Shown piece by piece: positions 10,301-20,198 of a stretch of 45,888 nt of DNA (positions are counted from its first letter, which is position 1; every line of letters starts with the position of its first letter). The notes beneath the pieces are model-generated. The model was given only the letters and a program-made list of their open reading frames with translations, made no database searches and was not told the DNA's origin. Source of the stretch: Treponema sp. (GTDB taxonomy: Bacteria; Spirochaetota; Spirochaetia; Treponematales; Treponemataceae); NCBI GenBank assembly GCA_024697295.1, contig JAILFZ010000032.1:1-45888 (forward strand). The letters run 5' to 3'. A program made the position numbers and the translations under genes.

Positions 10301-11731
10301 AACCTCGACATAAACGTAACTGGAATCAGTTCAAACCTCAAAAAGTTTTCCAGTGCAATTCAGATTCCGTACGTAACATTTATCGAAGGCACTTTGAACG
10401 GCGCTGTAAAAATCACAGGCATTACGTCCGACCCGGAATTTACAGGCGCTGTCACTGTCACCAAACCTGAATTCTATATTCCGTATGTATCAAAAAGACT
10501 TTTCAAAAGCGACAGGGTTTTTGCGGTTGCCGGCCAAAATCAGTTTACAGTAAAACCGACAAAATTCACGCTTGATAAAAACCCGGTAGATGTGGGACTT
10601 AACATAGTTTTTGACCGCTGGAGAATCGACTCTCTGGACGTAAGCGTAGTAACTGACAAAAATCAGTACGTGCCTGTCGATATGCAATTCCCTTTTGTGC
10701 ATTATAAAGGTAACGCAGGATTTAACCTGAATATTAATCTTGTTTCCGGAATTGCAAGTTTAACCGGCGAAATCCGCGGACAAAAGGCCGACATTGAATT
10801 TGTCGTAGATAACTCCATTCAGGCAGAGGAGGCAGAAGACATCGACTCAATGGAATACCTTGTTGATCTGGATCTTCATGTCGGAAACCGGGTTCAGGTC
10901 CTGTTCAATCCGCTGCTGCGCGGGGTAGTTGTTCCTGATACGGATTTAAAGTTTTCGCTCGATACCAGGACAGAAAGCATTGCATTCAAGGGCGACATCA
11001 GTTTGCGTGGAGGAGAAATCGTTTGGTTGAACCGAAACTTCTATATGAAAGAAGGTAAGATGGTATTCAATGAGACCCAGGATAACTTTGACCCGCGCCT
11101 TACAGTACGGGCCGAAACGCGGGAACGCGATGATGCGGGCAACCAGGTTACAATTACCCTGAGTGCCATCAACCAGACAATCAGTCAGTTCAACCCGAGG
11201 TTTACTGCAACTCCTGCAAAGAGCGAAAAAGAAATTTATGAACTTTTAGGCCAGGTTGTGTCTGCCGATTCAGAAAACGCTGCAATCCTTGCGATGGCCG
11301 GCGGAGATTATCTTGTTCAGGCAACGGTTATGCGCGGATTAGAAAATGCGTTGCGTGAACTGACGAATTTTGATATATTTTCAATTAGAACGAATATTCT
11401 TCAGAATGCCGTTAAGCAGAGTTTTGATAAAAATTCGACCAATACTCAGCTAACAGTTGGTAACTTTTTTGACAACTCGGCTGTTTATGTAGGTAAGTAC
11501 TTTGGTAGTGCAATGTATGTTGATGCGCTGATGCACTGGACTTACGACGAAACAAAACTTGGAGATGACACTTCAGTCAGCGGCCTGGTATTCCAGCCGG
11601 AATTTGGTCTTGAAATGGCTTCGCCTTATGTTAATATTCGTCTCGGTGTTGCACCGGACTTGGAAGCAATTCAAAAAAGTTTGTGGATGCCTTCAACCTC
11701 TATAACACTATCATGGAAACATTCTTTCTGA
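7325..11731 (+). CDS. tamB: TamB-like translocation/assembly module protein (DUF490)
   Basis: 1468 aa, single N-terminal TM anchor, beta-repetitive body, C-terminal DUF490-like region (RLTVRAETRERDDAGNQVTITLSA...FNPRFTATPAKSEKEIYELLGQ), next to BamA. Confidence 0.85.
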   Translation: MKSRFLKTSIAGIIFLTLVIGVIALIQPVYKNVLKFMNAEQNRIVRMINERTGLSVSYESLSPSVFSGINIRGILLQSPDNKKTFLEVKHASISYRILDFLRANAISAIRKVELDGVSLEYDSVKDSEALETLMNLFNSKPEKSKQKNSTSLSEIELPFDVELKNLSLHYADDINDFRAGIKTVLFERSLRKEDGIKIKTNGRLDYTNELLKADGKRALVSSALEITGTVFHNWDGSSVVLRIFENPRADFTLTRTDIHLNYGSKKLNFKTARTSLPFSVNAEADFNSNLVRAHANADKLDLFRLIKVKNSSYAVSDFAGTNVTARAGLEAKFNPDTKSLDSIEYALDMGTQVFNRKLRGPVLVKADVLGNQNSVTVRNFSASGKQIDARFTGSYDIKNMQPSGVLELPRLEFANGGVLQTEVYIDPLKKGFMCFAPQLFMDERSLTAIALTVLPSTNSVDFSFEFDDYSHSDYEKSGHVKIDGSYLAGKNKSVQISASMNDIFLDSVVLASAFFMQGGLNSTLKNSASSLNSYIFSNEIYFTSDFNSFSFNAPFFLFANTKHERQLISFSADGSNQTASLSNLDIQFGAHTAHASAGIDFSEGFKNFNFFSDITINSLPYRLNGSYGSNWLSVSGDYNFDAAVQFNDSITGSVQFASLPFSAGKSIFAFSTATTFAFNREDGISLEIGDFEVDEPSGLLSFKPHLAFSGRANRYGFVFDNLVYSDTVSALDGKADLLWNLNDGIFDSIIFDLNAKSLIGKETIILNASFKNPQSLPLSVDAIKNDFYLSSEGSVKAFSTGHFMSDQNADNTLNGEFSASGTLSNPFITLTVGRSSVNFAGYPAVFYGGIVYDDSGLNASDINLNWASFSAKNVVLNFDTRSLEGSLEGDLSGELIEYGFNIPLKASIGGISSLKKLDAFVISASSEKMSGTFFPTDQKFNLVATKTPGQMDIVCDGPLGFNANILDGGIISAKSSQSSVIGFALNGMVANNNLDINVTGISSNLKKFSSAIQIPYVTFIEGTLNGAVKITGITSDPEFTGAVTVTKPEFYIPYVSKRLFKSDRVFAVAGQNQFTVKPTKFTLDKNPVDVGLNIVFDRWRIDSLDVSVVTDKNQYVPVDMQFPFVHYKGNAGFNLNINLVSGIASLTGEIRGQKADIEFVVDNSIQAEEAEDIDSMEYLVDLDLHVGNRVQVLFNPLLRGVVVPDTDLKFSLDTRTESIAFKGDISLRGGEIVWLNRNFYMKEGKMVFNETQDNFDPRLTVRAETRERDDAGNQVTITLSAINQTISQFNPRFTATPAKSEKEIYELLGQVVSADSENAAILAMAGGDYLVQATVMRGLENALRELTNFDIFSIRTNILQNAVKQSFDKNSTNTQLTVGNFFDNSAVYVGKYFGSAMYVDALMHWTYDETKLGDDTSVSGLVFQPEFGLEMASPYVNIRLGVAPDLEAIQKSLWMPSTSITLSWKHSF

Positions 11732-11780
11732 AATTGAATGCATGGTAAATAAAAATTTTTATCAATGCACAGGAGTAATT

Positions 11781-14213
11781 ATGTCCTTTCGACGCCTAAA
11801 AATTGCGTTTGTTTTATGTACAGCTTTCTTAGCGTGTACACCTTCCTTTGTTCTTGCGCAGGATAATTCTGCAGCAGAATCAGACTCTGACTGGTATTAT
11901 GGCAAGTTGATCAAATCTGTTACTTTTAAAAATCTAAAACATGTTGATGCAAAAGAAGTGGACGGTGTTACTTCGAGTTATATCGGACGCCGCTTTTCCG
12001 ACGAAATCTTCAGCGAACTCCTCGACAGAATCTATGCAATGGATTTGTTTGAAGAAGTTAACCCTGAAGCCCTTCCGGGAGATGCAAGAAAAAACACAGT
12101 TGCCATTGTTTTTTCCGTAACTGAACGTCCGTCGGTAACAAAAGTTACTTTCCGCGGCAACAAACAGATTCGTACGACAGAACTTAAAGAAGCCACTTCC
12201 CTCAAAGAAAAGGACGTATTTGTAGAAAGCAAGGTTTTAATTGATGAACGCGCCGTACGCGATGTTTACCTTGAAAAAGGTTATACAAACGCAAAGGTTG
12301 TTGCAGAAACAAAACGCACTGAAAAGGGCGTTGAAATTACTTTTAAGGTTGACGAAGGCCGTTCAACCGTAATTTCTTCGATTAAGTTCCGCGGCAACAA
12401 GGTTGTGTCTGCAAAGACTCTCAAAGGCAAGCTCAAGCTCAAGGAAGTCGGTCTTATTCATAAGGGTGCCTTCCAGGAATCTGAACTCGAAGCCGACAAA
12501 CAGGCAATTCTTTCATACTATCAGAATATCGGTTATATCGATGCTGAAATTCTCGACGTTACCAAAGAGATGTCAGTCAACGAAAAGAAAAACCGTGATG
12601 AACTTTCAATTACCTTTATTATTCAGGAAGGTTCCCAGTACACATTCGGCGGAATGGACTTTAAGGGAAACATCATCTTCTCTGACGAAAAACTTAATTC
12701 ACTTGTAAAACTCAAGACAGGCGGCATATTCAACCAGTCAAAATACCAGGAAACTGTAATGGCTATCGCCGATTTGTACTATGAAAACGGTTATACTTCA
12801 AACCGCTTTCAGCCGATGCCTTCAAAAGACGCCGACAACAAGGTAATTTCCATTACCTTTAACATTGTAGAAAGCGTACGAAGCCACGTTGAAAGCGTTG
12901 TAATCAAGGGAAATTCAAAAACTAAGGAATATGTTATCCGACGCGAAATCCCGATTGAAGCCGGCGACATTTTTTCAAAGGCAAAAATTACAACCGGTTT
13001 GAGAAACCTTTATAACCTCCAGTACTTCAGTGCGGTTGTTCCTGACGTCGTAGCAGGTTCTGAAGAAAACCTTGTAAATCTTGTTTTTTCTGTTGATGAA
13101 CAGTCAACTACTTCCATTGAATTCGGCGTTACTTTCTCAGGCGTTTCTGACCCTGATGACCTCCCGTTCGCATTGTTCGTAAAATGGCAGGATTCAAACT
13201 TCCGTGGAACCGGTAAGTCTGTCAGCCTTGGTTCAACAATTGCAACGGATGAACAGTCTGTAACCTTGAGTTACGGCGAAAACTGGCTCTGGGGACTTCC
13301 GATTTCAACTTCAATCAGTACAAGTTTTTCTCATGCAAACATGAGCGCCCTCCGTCTTAAAGTATTCCCGGACGGAACAATTGATGATTCAAACTATTAC
13401 ATGGACTACGAACAGTGGCAGTGGAGCCTGGGCCTTTCTCTCGGTCACCGCTGGACCCCTGTATGGGCAATCATCTCGCTTTCAGGCGGTATTTCGGGCA
13501 GTTTGCTGAACAATCAGTATGATACAGATTTGCTGACACCGGTTGATTCAACAATCAGTGATTATGCAAATGAATGGGGCTTCCAGAACTCTGTATGGGC
13601 CGCATTCTCAATCGACGACCGCGATATCAACTACGATCCTTCAAAGGGATGGTTTGCAAGTCAGAGACTTACATGGTACGGTCTTACACCAATCGAAACT
13701 GAATTCTTCCTCCGTTCCGACACCAAACTCGAAAAATACTTTACTTTGTTTAACCTTCCTGTTACAGACACCTGGAACTGGAAACTCGTTCTTGCAGGTT
13801 ATTCAGGACTCAGCATGCTTTTCCCGCGGCCTGACAGCGGAATCGGTAACTCAAGCAAACTGTACATCGACGGTATGTTCAACGGCCGTGGATGGACAAA
13901 TATTTACAATAAACACCGCGGCAAGGCAATGTGGTCTAACTACCTCGAACTGCGCATGCCGATTGTTCCAGGCGTAATCGCTTTGGACTGGTTTGGAGAC
14001 GCAGCTGTTGTAAAAGATACACCGCATGCTCTTTTCAACGATCTGACAGTTCAGGATTTCTACTTCAGTACAGGTCCGGGACTGCGCTTCTCAATTCCGC
14101 AGTTCCCGCTCAGACTTTTATTTGCCAACACATTCCGTGTTAACGAAAATGACAATATTGAAAGATACAAGAACTGGAAGTTCGTACTTTCATTTAACAT
14201 TACAAACAAATAA
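11781..14213 (+). CDS. bamA: Outer membrane protein assembly factor BamA (Omp85)
   Basis: POTRA repeats (VTFRGNKQIRT, IKFRGNKVVS, VVIKGNSKTKEYVIRREI) and C-terminal barrel; start moved to ATG 11781 after AGGAG. Confidence 0.93.
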   Translation: MSFRRLKIAFVLCTAFLACTPSFVLAQDNSAAESDSDWYYGKLIKSVTFKNLKHVDAKEVDGVTSSYIGRRFSDEIFSELLDRIYAMDLFEEVNPEALPGDARKNTVAIVFSVTERPSVTKVTFRGNKQIRTTELKEATSLKEKDVFVESKVLIDERAVRDVYLEKGYTNAKVVAETKRTEKGVEITFKVDEGRSTVISSIKFRGNKVVSAKTLKGKLKLKEVGLIHKGAFQESELEADKQAILSYYQNIGYIDAEILDVTKEMSVNEKKNRDELSITFIIQEGSQYTFGGMDFKGNIIFSDEKLNSLVKLKTGGIFNQSKYQETVMAIADLYYENGYTSNRFQPMPSKDADNKVISITFNIVESVRSHVESVVIKGNSKTKEYVIRREIPIEAGDIFSKAKITTGLRNLYNLQYFSAVVPDVVAGSEENLVNLVFSVDEQSTTSIEFGVTFSGVSDPDDLPFALFVKWQDSNFRGTGKSVSLGSTIATDEQSVTLSYGENWLWGLPISTSISTSFSHANMSALRLKVFPDGTIDDSNYYMDYEQWQWSLGLSLGHRWTPVWAIISLSGGISGSLLNNQYDTDLLTPVDSTISDYANEWGFQNSVWAAFSIDDRDINYDPSKGWFASQRLTWYGLTPIETEFFLRSDTKLEKYFTLFNLPVTDTWNWKLVLAGYSGLSMLFPRPDSGIGNSSKLYIDGMFNGRGWTNIYNKHRGKAMWSNYLELRMPIVPGVIALDWFGDAAVVKDTPHALFNDLTVQDFYFSTGPGLRFSIPQFPLRLLFANTFRVNENDNIERYKNWKFVLSFNITNK

Positions 14214-14224
14214 TGGAGTTTTGT

Positions 14225-14740
14225 ATGAAAAAGATTATTTTAGCACTCAGTCTTGCTTTGTTTTTGGCTCCTTTAACTTTTGCCCAGCAGATTACACGCT
14301 TTGGAGTAGTGGACACTGCACGTGTTTATCAGGCTTACTTTAGAAATTCAGCCCCGGTTCGTAATTATGAATCCAAAAAGGCTGAATTCCAGAATGAAAT
14401 CAACAAAAAAACCGAAGAAATCCAGAACCTTAAAAACCAGAAGGTTGATTACCAGAAAAACGGCAATGATGCTGCGGTTGTCCGCCTGGAAGGCGAAATT
14501 ACACGCAAAACAGACCTTTTGACAGAATACGCAAACGCTAAGAATGTGGAACTTGAATCCCTTAAAAAGACTTTGCAGAACTCAGATTCTTTCTATAAAA
14601 AACTTTACAATGTGCTTGAACGCGTTGCAGAAAACGAAGGCTATTCAATGATTATGAGCCTCCAGCAGGCAAACGCCGTGCTCTGGTACAGCCCTTCTGT
14701 TGATATTACAGAAAAAGTAATCGCTGAATTAGGAATGTAA
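14225..14740 (+). CDS. OmpH/Skp family periplasmic chaperone
   Basis: Signal peptide MKKIILALSLALFLAPLTFAQQ, then RFGVVDTARVYQAY and coiled-coil; downstream of bamA. Confidence 0.85.
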   Translation: MKKIILALSLALFLAPLTFAQQITRFGVVDTARVYQAYFRNSAPVRNYESKKAEFQNEINKKTEEIQNLKNQKVDYQKNGNDAAVVRLEGEITRKTDLLTEYANAKNVELESLKKTLQNSDSFYKKLYNVLERVAENEGYSMIMSLQQANAVLWYSPSVDITEKVIAELGM

Positions 14741-14746
14741 CTTTTT

Positions 14747-17401
14747 ATGGCTAAAGATAAACTCGTTGCCGGTAGCGTTGCTGCACGTACTCAAAGTGCA
14801 GAAGCAACACCATTGATGATTCAATATCAGAAAATCAAGGATGAACACCGCAACGAAGTTTTGTTCTTCCGGCTTGGCGACTTTTACGAAATGTTCAACG
14901 AGGACGCAGTAGAAGTCAGCCGTCTTTTAAATCTAACCCTAACGCACCGGGCAAACCAGCCGATGTGCGGAATCCCTTACCACGCTTCAAAAGTTTATAT
15001 TGCACGTCTTTTGCGTGCCGGAAAAAAAATTGCAATCTGCGAACAGGTTGGAGAAATTGCAAAAGGTAAGGGCCTCACAGAACGCAAGGTAATCGAAATC
15101 ATCACTCCTGGAACTGCAGTCGAAAGTGAATACCTGGACGGAAGTGCAAATAACTTTCTTGCTTCATGTTTTGTAAGCAGGAATGGAATCGGTTTTGCTT
15201 ACATCGATGTTACAACTTCAGACTTTTTTGCAACTTCCTGGGGCAAAGATGAGTTATACGACCGCTTTGCAAAAGAACTTGGCCGCGCAAACCCGAAGGA
15301 ACTCCTGCTTCCCGACTCCCTCAAAAATGACGGGCAGATTCAGCAGATACTCTCGCTGCACACAAATCTCTCGGTTTCATATTATCCTGACTGGAATTTT
15401 GACATCAGCCTTTCTTACGGGCGGCTTACAAAACAGTTTGGAACCGTAAACCTCAGGCCATTTTCTCTGACAGAAAACTCACCGGAAGTTGCTCCTGCAG
15501 GCTTTCTCCTGGATTATATTTTAAGAACAACCGCCGTAAAGCCTCAGCACATCACGGGGCTCAAACTGTACAAAGACTGTGACTATGTAATTATCGACGA
15601 CTCATCAAGGCGAAACCTCGAAATTACATCAAACCTCCGCGACGGAACCTATAAATATTCACTTCTGGAGTGTCTGGCTTTTACACAGACTGCCATGGGA
15701 AGAAGGCTTCTTTCATTCTGGCTCAATTATCCGCTTACCGACAGTAAAAAAATCAGCACCCGTCAGGAACACGTTAAGCTCTTTTTTGATAATAAAAGGC
15801 TTTTGGACGCAGTCCGTCAGGAATTTTCTTCAGTTCTTGACATTGAACGTCTTGCCGGCCGTGTTGCGATGGCAAAAGCCCACGCAAAGGATCTTCAGGC
15901 TTTAAGGCAGTCCCTCGAGTCTTGGCTCAAAGTCCGTGCCCTTATTTCCGGTTATGGACTTGCCGGCGGAGATGCTGAGCAGGCCCAGAATATTATTGAA
16001 TTGATCGCATCTTCAATTCTTGATGAACCTGCTACTTCTTTGACAGAAGGGCGTATCATTAAGGAAGGATGGTCAGAAGATCTGGACCACTGGCGAAACA
16101 TTCAGACAAACTTTAATAGAATTCTTGAAGATTACTGCGAAGAAGAAAAGCAGAAGACAGGAATTTCAAATCTCAGGATTAAAAACAACAATAACGCAGG
16201 ATATTATATCGAAATCACAAAGGGTAAACTTCAGCAGGTGCCAGAACACTTTATCATGCGCCGCTCCCTCATAAATGCAGAACGCTATACTACAGCGCGC
16301 CTCCAGGAGCTTGAGCGGGAACTCAACGAAGCCGGCACTAAAATTATTGAACTTGAACGCGACCTTTTTATTGAAGTCCGCAATAAAATAAACGAAAACC
16401 TTGCCTATCTCCTTCAGGTAAGCCGCGAAGTTGCTTATGCGGATGTTGCTTCTTCCCTTGCGTATGCGGCTGTAATTCACAACTGGGTAAGACCTGTCGT
16501 TGATGATTCAACCAGGTTTGATATCGAGGACGGCCGTCACCCTGTAGTTGAATTGCATCTGCCGGCCGGAGAATTTGTCCCGAATGACATTTCCATCAGA
16601 AGTCCTGAAGATTTTGACTCAGAAAATTCTACTTCATTTGCGCTGATAACAGGTCCGAATATGGCCGGAAAGAGCACGTATCTGAGGCAGAATGCACTGA
16701 TTGCCCTTCTGGCTCAAATCGGCTCTTTTGTACCTGCAACAAGCGCCCATATAGGTGTTGTGGACCGCATTTTCTGCCGTGTCGGAGCAAGCGACAACCT
16801 TGCCCGCGGAGAATCTACCTTCCTTGTAGAAATGACAGAAACTGCAAACATCCTCAGAAGCGCAACCGAAAAATCCCTTGTAATCATGGATGAAGTAGGG
16901 CGGGGAACTTCAACGGAAGACGGGCTTTCGATTGCCTGGGCGATCAGCGAGCACCTTCTTGATTCAATTAAGTGCCGGACCCTGTTTGCAACGCATTACC
17001 ACGAGCTTACGCGTATCGAAAACAGCGCTCTAAAACTTTTGTGCATGGCAGTAAGTGAAGAAAGCGGAAGGGTTGTATTCCTCCGTAAAATTAAGGAAGG
17101 AGCAAGCGAAAACAGTTACGGAATTCATGTAGCACGCCTGGCAGGAATTCCTGACTCGGTAATAAACCGTGCAAATTCAATTCTTACCCATTTACAGAAA
17201 CTTGCCGGAGACCGCCCTGTCCTTGCAGATAACCTTCCGGAGCCCCCGGTTGAACAGAAAACGCCTCCTCAGGTTCCTGGACTTTTTAGCGATGAAGAAC
17301 TTATCCTCGACGAGATTTTGTCCGCTGACCCTGAAAATATGACTCCGATGCAGGCTCTTCAGCTTGTCAGCCGCTGGAAGAATTCCCTCTCGGGACGCTA
17401 A
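14747..17401 (+). CDS. mutS: DNA mismatch repair protein MutS
   Basis: FFRLGDFYEMFNEDA, TGPNMAGKSTYLRQ, MDEVGRGTSTEDGL, FATHYHELT. Confidence 0.97.
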   Translation: MAKDKLVAGSVAARTQSAEATPLMIQYQKIKDEHRNEVLFFRLGDFYEMFNEDAVEVSRLLNLTLTHRANQPMCGIPYHASKVYIARLLRAGKKIAICEQVGEIAKGKGLTERKVIEIITPGTAVESEYLDGSANNFLASCFVSRNGIGFAYIDVTTSDFFATSWGKDELYDRFAKELGRANPKELLLPDSLKNDGQIQQILSLHTNLSVSYYPDWNFDISLSYGRLTKQFGTVNLRPFSLTENSPEVAPAGFLLDYILRTTAVKPQHITGLKLYKDCDYVIIDDSSRRNLEITSNLRDGTYKYSLLECLAFTQTAMGRRLLSFWLNYPLTDSKKISTRQEHVKLFFDNKRLLDAVRQEFSSVLDIERLAGRVAMAKAHAKDLQALRQSLESWLKVRALISGYGLAGGDAEQAQNIIELIASSILDEPATSLTEGRIIKEGWSEDLDHWRNIQTNFNRILEDYCEEEKQKTGISNLRIKNNNNAGYYIEITKGKLQQVPEHFIMRRSLINAERYTTARLQELERELNEAGTKIIELERDLFIEVRNKINENLAYLLQVSREVAYADVASSLAYAAVIHNWVRPVVDDSTRFDIEDGRHPVVELHLPAGEFVPNDISIRSPEDFDSENSTSFALITGPNMAGKSTYLRQNALIALLAQIGSFVPATSAHIGVVDRIFCRVGASDNLARGESTFLVEMTETANILRSATEKSLVIMDEVGRGTSTEDGLSIAWAISEHLLDSIKCRTLFATHYHELTRIENSALKLLCMAVSEESGRVVFLRKIKEGASENSYGIHVARLAGIPDSVINRANSILTHLQKLAGDRPVLADNLPEPPVEQKTPPQVPGLFSDEELILDEILSADPENMTPMQALQLVSRWKNSLSGR

Positions 17402-17445
17402 AAATTCAAAAATAACAGAATATTACATTTTTTTAGTACCACGTT

Positions 17446-18246
17446 TTGTTCAATCTGAGCCCTATATATTATGTGTACAGGGTAGCGATTTTCAGATTGT
17501 TTTTTATCATCATCAACTGTTTACGGTACGTTCAGAGCTTTTTCCTTGGCGGTGAAGAGTGTGCCTGCTGCGGCAGAGCTACATTTTTTATTCCGATGTG
17601 CAGGGACTGCCTGGAAGATTTTACTTACAGGACTCCTTTTAACCAAAAATGTAAAATCTGCGGCAAGCCTTTGATTTCTGAAATTGATGTTTGTACCGGT
17701 TGCAGAACGACTCCTCTAATAAATAGTCTTGACGGCGTTTTTGCCCTGCATACCTACAGATTGTGGAAAAAGAACCTTCTTTTTTCGTGGAAAACTGAAG
17801 AAAAACGCGTCCTGTCACCCTTTTTTGCCCGTGCAGTCTGGAATAAACTTTCCCGGCTGCAGGAGCAGAAAGGACTTTTTGAGCCGGTCATAATTCCAGT
17901 CCCGCCACGGCCGGGAAAAATAAAGAAAAAGGGCTGGGATCAGATTGAAGAATTATGTTTTTATTTAAAAAATCTTTACGGAGTCAGGGTTTGCCCCGTT
18001 CTAAAAAGACTGTCCGTAAAGCAGCAGAAAAAACTGGACCGTTTGCACAGAATGGAACAGGCAAAAATGTCCTATTCGATGCAAACGGAAAGAATTGTAA
18101 GGAGGTATTTTAAGCAGATTCCTGAAACGGTCTTTCTTGTAGATGATGTCATGACCACAGGCAGTACCCTGGAAGCCTGCGCGCGGTCATTAAAAGCTTA
18201 CGGAATAAAAACTGTCTATGCAATTACGCTCTTTATTGTAGATTAG
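17446..18246 (+). CDS. ComF-family phosphoribosyltransferase-like protein
   Basis: CxxC zinc-ribbon-like N-terminus (CACCGRATFF...CKICGKPL...CTGC) and PRTase motif VFLVDDVMTTGSTLEAC; TTG start uncertain. Confidence 0.85.
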   Translation: MFNLSPIYYVYRVAIFRLFFIIINCLRYVQSFFLGGEECACCGRATFFIPMCRDCLEDFTYRTPFNQKCKICGKPLISEIDVCTGCRTTPLINSLDGVFALHTYRLWKKNLLFSWKTEEKRVLSPFFARAVWNKLSRLQEQKGLFEPVIIPVPPRPGKIKKKGWDQIEELCFYLKNLYGVRVCPVLKRLSVKQQKKLDRLHRMEQAKMSYSMQTERIVRRYFKQIPETVFLVDDVMTTGSTLEACARSLKAYGIKTVYAITLFIVD

Positions 18247-18248
18247 AT

Positions 18249-18277
18249 TTGATTTTATCGCTTATTGTCGGTATACT
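18249..18277 (+). promoter_or_regulatory. Putative sigma70 promoter for the GltA-like gene
   Basis: TTGATT (18249-18254), 17 bp, TATACT (18272-18277). Confidence 0.5.
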
Positions 18278-18319
18278 ATATAGAAACATTATTATAAAAA
18301 ACAAAGAGGTATTTTCGTT

Positions 18320-19609
18320 ATGGAAGAAGAGATTCCAGGTTACACAATAGCTGAAGCAGTAACAGAGGCACGCAGATGTTTGAATTGTCCTAAGCCTTTG
18401 TGTAGAACAGGCTGTCCGATCGAAAATGAAATTCCACAGTTCAACCATGCTCTTGCACAGGGCAATATGGGAGAAGCTTACAGAATCATTTCGCAGAAGA
18501 GTAACCTTCCTGCAATTTGTGGACGCGTATGTCCTCATGAAAACCAGTGTGAAGGTCACTGTGTTCTTGCAAAAGCAGGTAAGGGAATTAAAATTGGTCG
18601 TATCGAACGCTTTATTGCAGACTTTTATTCAGAGAATAATCTTTCAAGCGAAAAGGTAGTTGCAAAGACAAATGGTAAAGTTGCCGTTATCGGTTCAGGT
18701 CCTGCAGGTTTGACAGTGGCTGGCGACCTTGCGCGCAAAGGCTATAATGTAGTTGTTTACGAAGGTGAAAGCGAACCGGGTGGAGTTCTCCTTTACGGTA
18801 TTCCTGACTTCCGTTTGCCAAAAGAAATCGTAAGACGCGAAACTAAAAATATTGAAGCACTTGGTGTTACATTCATCACAAACACAATGGTTGGTAAAGA
18901 CATTACTATCGACAAAATGTTTGAAGAAGGATTTGACGCTATCTTTATCGGAACAGGTACTGCAATTGCAAAGGGACTTGGAATTCCTGGTGAAGACTTG
19001 AAGGGTGTAATCCAGTCAAGTTACCTTCTGCGTATGACACGGCTCTACCGCGACGGAAACGTAGGCCGCGAAGAAGTTCCTGTTGAAGAAGGTGACGAAG
19101 TTATTGTTATCGGTGCCGGAAACGTTGCTATGGATGCCTGCCGGACTGCGGTTTTGATGAAGGCCAAAAAAGTAACTGTTTGCTACCGTAAAACAATTGA
19201 ATTTATGCGTGCAGCCCGCGCTGAATACGACGGAGCTGTAAAAGACGGCGTAGACTTTAAGTGGGAACACACACCAGTAGAAGTTGTTGGCAAAGACGGT
19301 AAGGTAACAGGTCTTAAAGTCAGCACTCCGGACGGAGAAAAGGTAATTCCTGCTGACAAGGTTCTTCTTGCAGTTGGTTCTAAACCTGCCGGCCGCGTAA
19401 TTTCTTCAACAGAAGGAATCGACGCTGACGAAAGCGGTTATGTAATTACACAGCAGACTCCTTATGGTATGACAACAAAGAAGGGTGTATTTGCCGGTGG
19501 TGATGTAGTTCACAAACCTGCTACAGTCGTTCTTGCAATGAAAGAAGCTAAAAAGGTTGCTCAGGGAATCGCGGATTATATTCAGGCCCGCAGACTTCTT
19601 GGAGTTTGA
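18320..19609 (+). CDS. Glutamate synthase small-subunit / GltA-type NADPH oxidoreductase
   Basis: CLNCPKPLCRTGCPIENEIP and CGRVCPHENQCEGHC Fe-S cysteines; GSGPAGLTVAGDLARKGYNV and GAGNVAMDACRT dinucleotide folds. Confidence 0.88.
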   Translation: MEEEIPGYTIAEAVTEARRCLNCPKPLCRTGCPIENEIPQFNHALAQGNMGEAYRIISQKSNLPAICGRVCPHENQCEGHCVLAKAGKGIKIGRIERFIADFYSENNLSSEKVVAKTNGKVAVIGSGPAGLTVAGDLARKGYNVVVYEGESEPGGVLLYGIPDFRLPKEIVRRETKNIEALGVTFITNTMVGKDITIDKMFEEGFDAIFIGTGTAIAKGLGIPGEDLKGVIQSSYLLRMTRLYRDGNVGREEVPVEEGDEVIVIGAGNVAMDACRTAVLMKAKKVTVCYRKTIEFMRAARAEYDGAVKDGVDFKWEHTPVEVVGKDGKVTGLKVSTPDGEKVIPADKVLLAVGSKPAGRVISSTEGIDADESGYVITQQTPYGMTTKKGVFAGGDVVHKPATVVLAMKEAKKVAQGIADYIQARRLLGV

Positions 19610-19633
19610 TAAAAACAAACTAAATAAAAGTTT

Positions 19634-19704
19634 TGACACGTAATGTTTAATTATTTTCGTGTCACAGCTTTTTTTATGCTGTATAATAAAGGTGACAGCA
19701 TAAA
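19634..19704 (+). promoter_or_regulatory. Nested inverted repeats and -10 element upstream of cheW
   Basis: TGACACG-N17-CGTGTCA (19634-19664), TTTATGCTGT-N12-ACAGCATAAA (19673-19704), TATAAT at 19682-19687. Confidence 0.55.
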
Positions 19705-19724
19705 ACTTTTGGAGGAGATAATAT

Positions 19725-20198
19725 ATGGCAGAAGGAACACAGATTCAGCTTGTAACTTTTCAACTGGGTGAAGAACTCTATGGCGTTGATATCATGGACG
19801 TAAAAGAAATCGTCAAGGTATGCCAGGTTCGCCAGATTCCAAATGCTCCTTATTATGTCGAAGGTATTTTTAATCTCCGTAGCGAAATCATTCCTGTAAT
19901 GAACCTTCACAAGCGTTTCCAGATTAAAAAGCTTGATGTTTCTGAGGACGAAGATTTTGAAGGAGGATTTATTATCCTCAATATTGATAACAACAAAATC
20001 GGTATTATCATTGATAAAATCTCACGCGTTGTAACAATCAATATGGAAGACGTAAAGGCACCGCCTCAGATGATCAGCGGTATTGGAACAGAATACATTC
20101 AGGGGGTTATCCGCCAGGATGAACATTACCTGATTATGCTCGATATCCGCAAACTGTTTAACGCTAAAGAACTCCAGAAGATATTTGACAACGAATAG
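19725..20198 (+). CDS. cheW: Chemotaxis coupling protein CheW
   Basis: QLVTFQLGEELYGVDIMDVKEIVKV...IPNAPYYVEGIFNLRSEIIPVMNL; GGAGG RBS. Confidence 0.95.
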   Translation: MAEGTQIQLVTFQLGEELYGVDIMDVKEIVKVCQVRQIPNAPYYVEGIFNLRSEIIPVMNLHKRFQIKKLDVSEDEDFEGGFIILNIDNNKIGIIIDKISRVVTINMEDVKAPPQMISGIGTEYIQGVIRQDEHYLIMLDIRKLFNAKELQKIFDNE

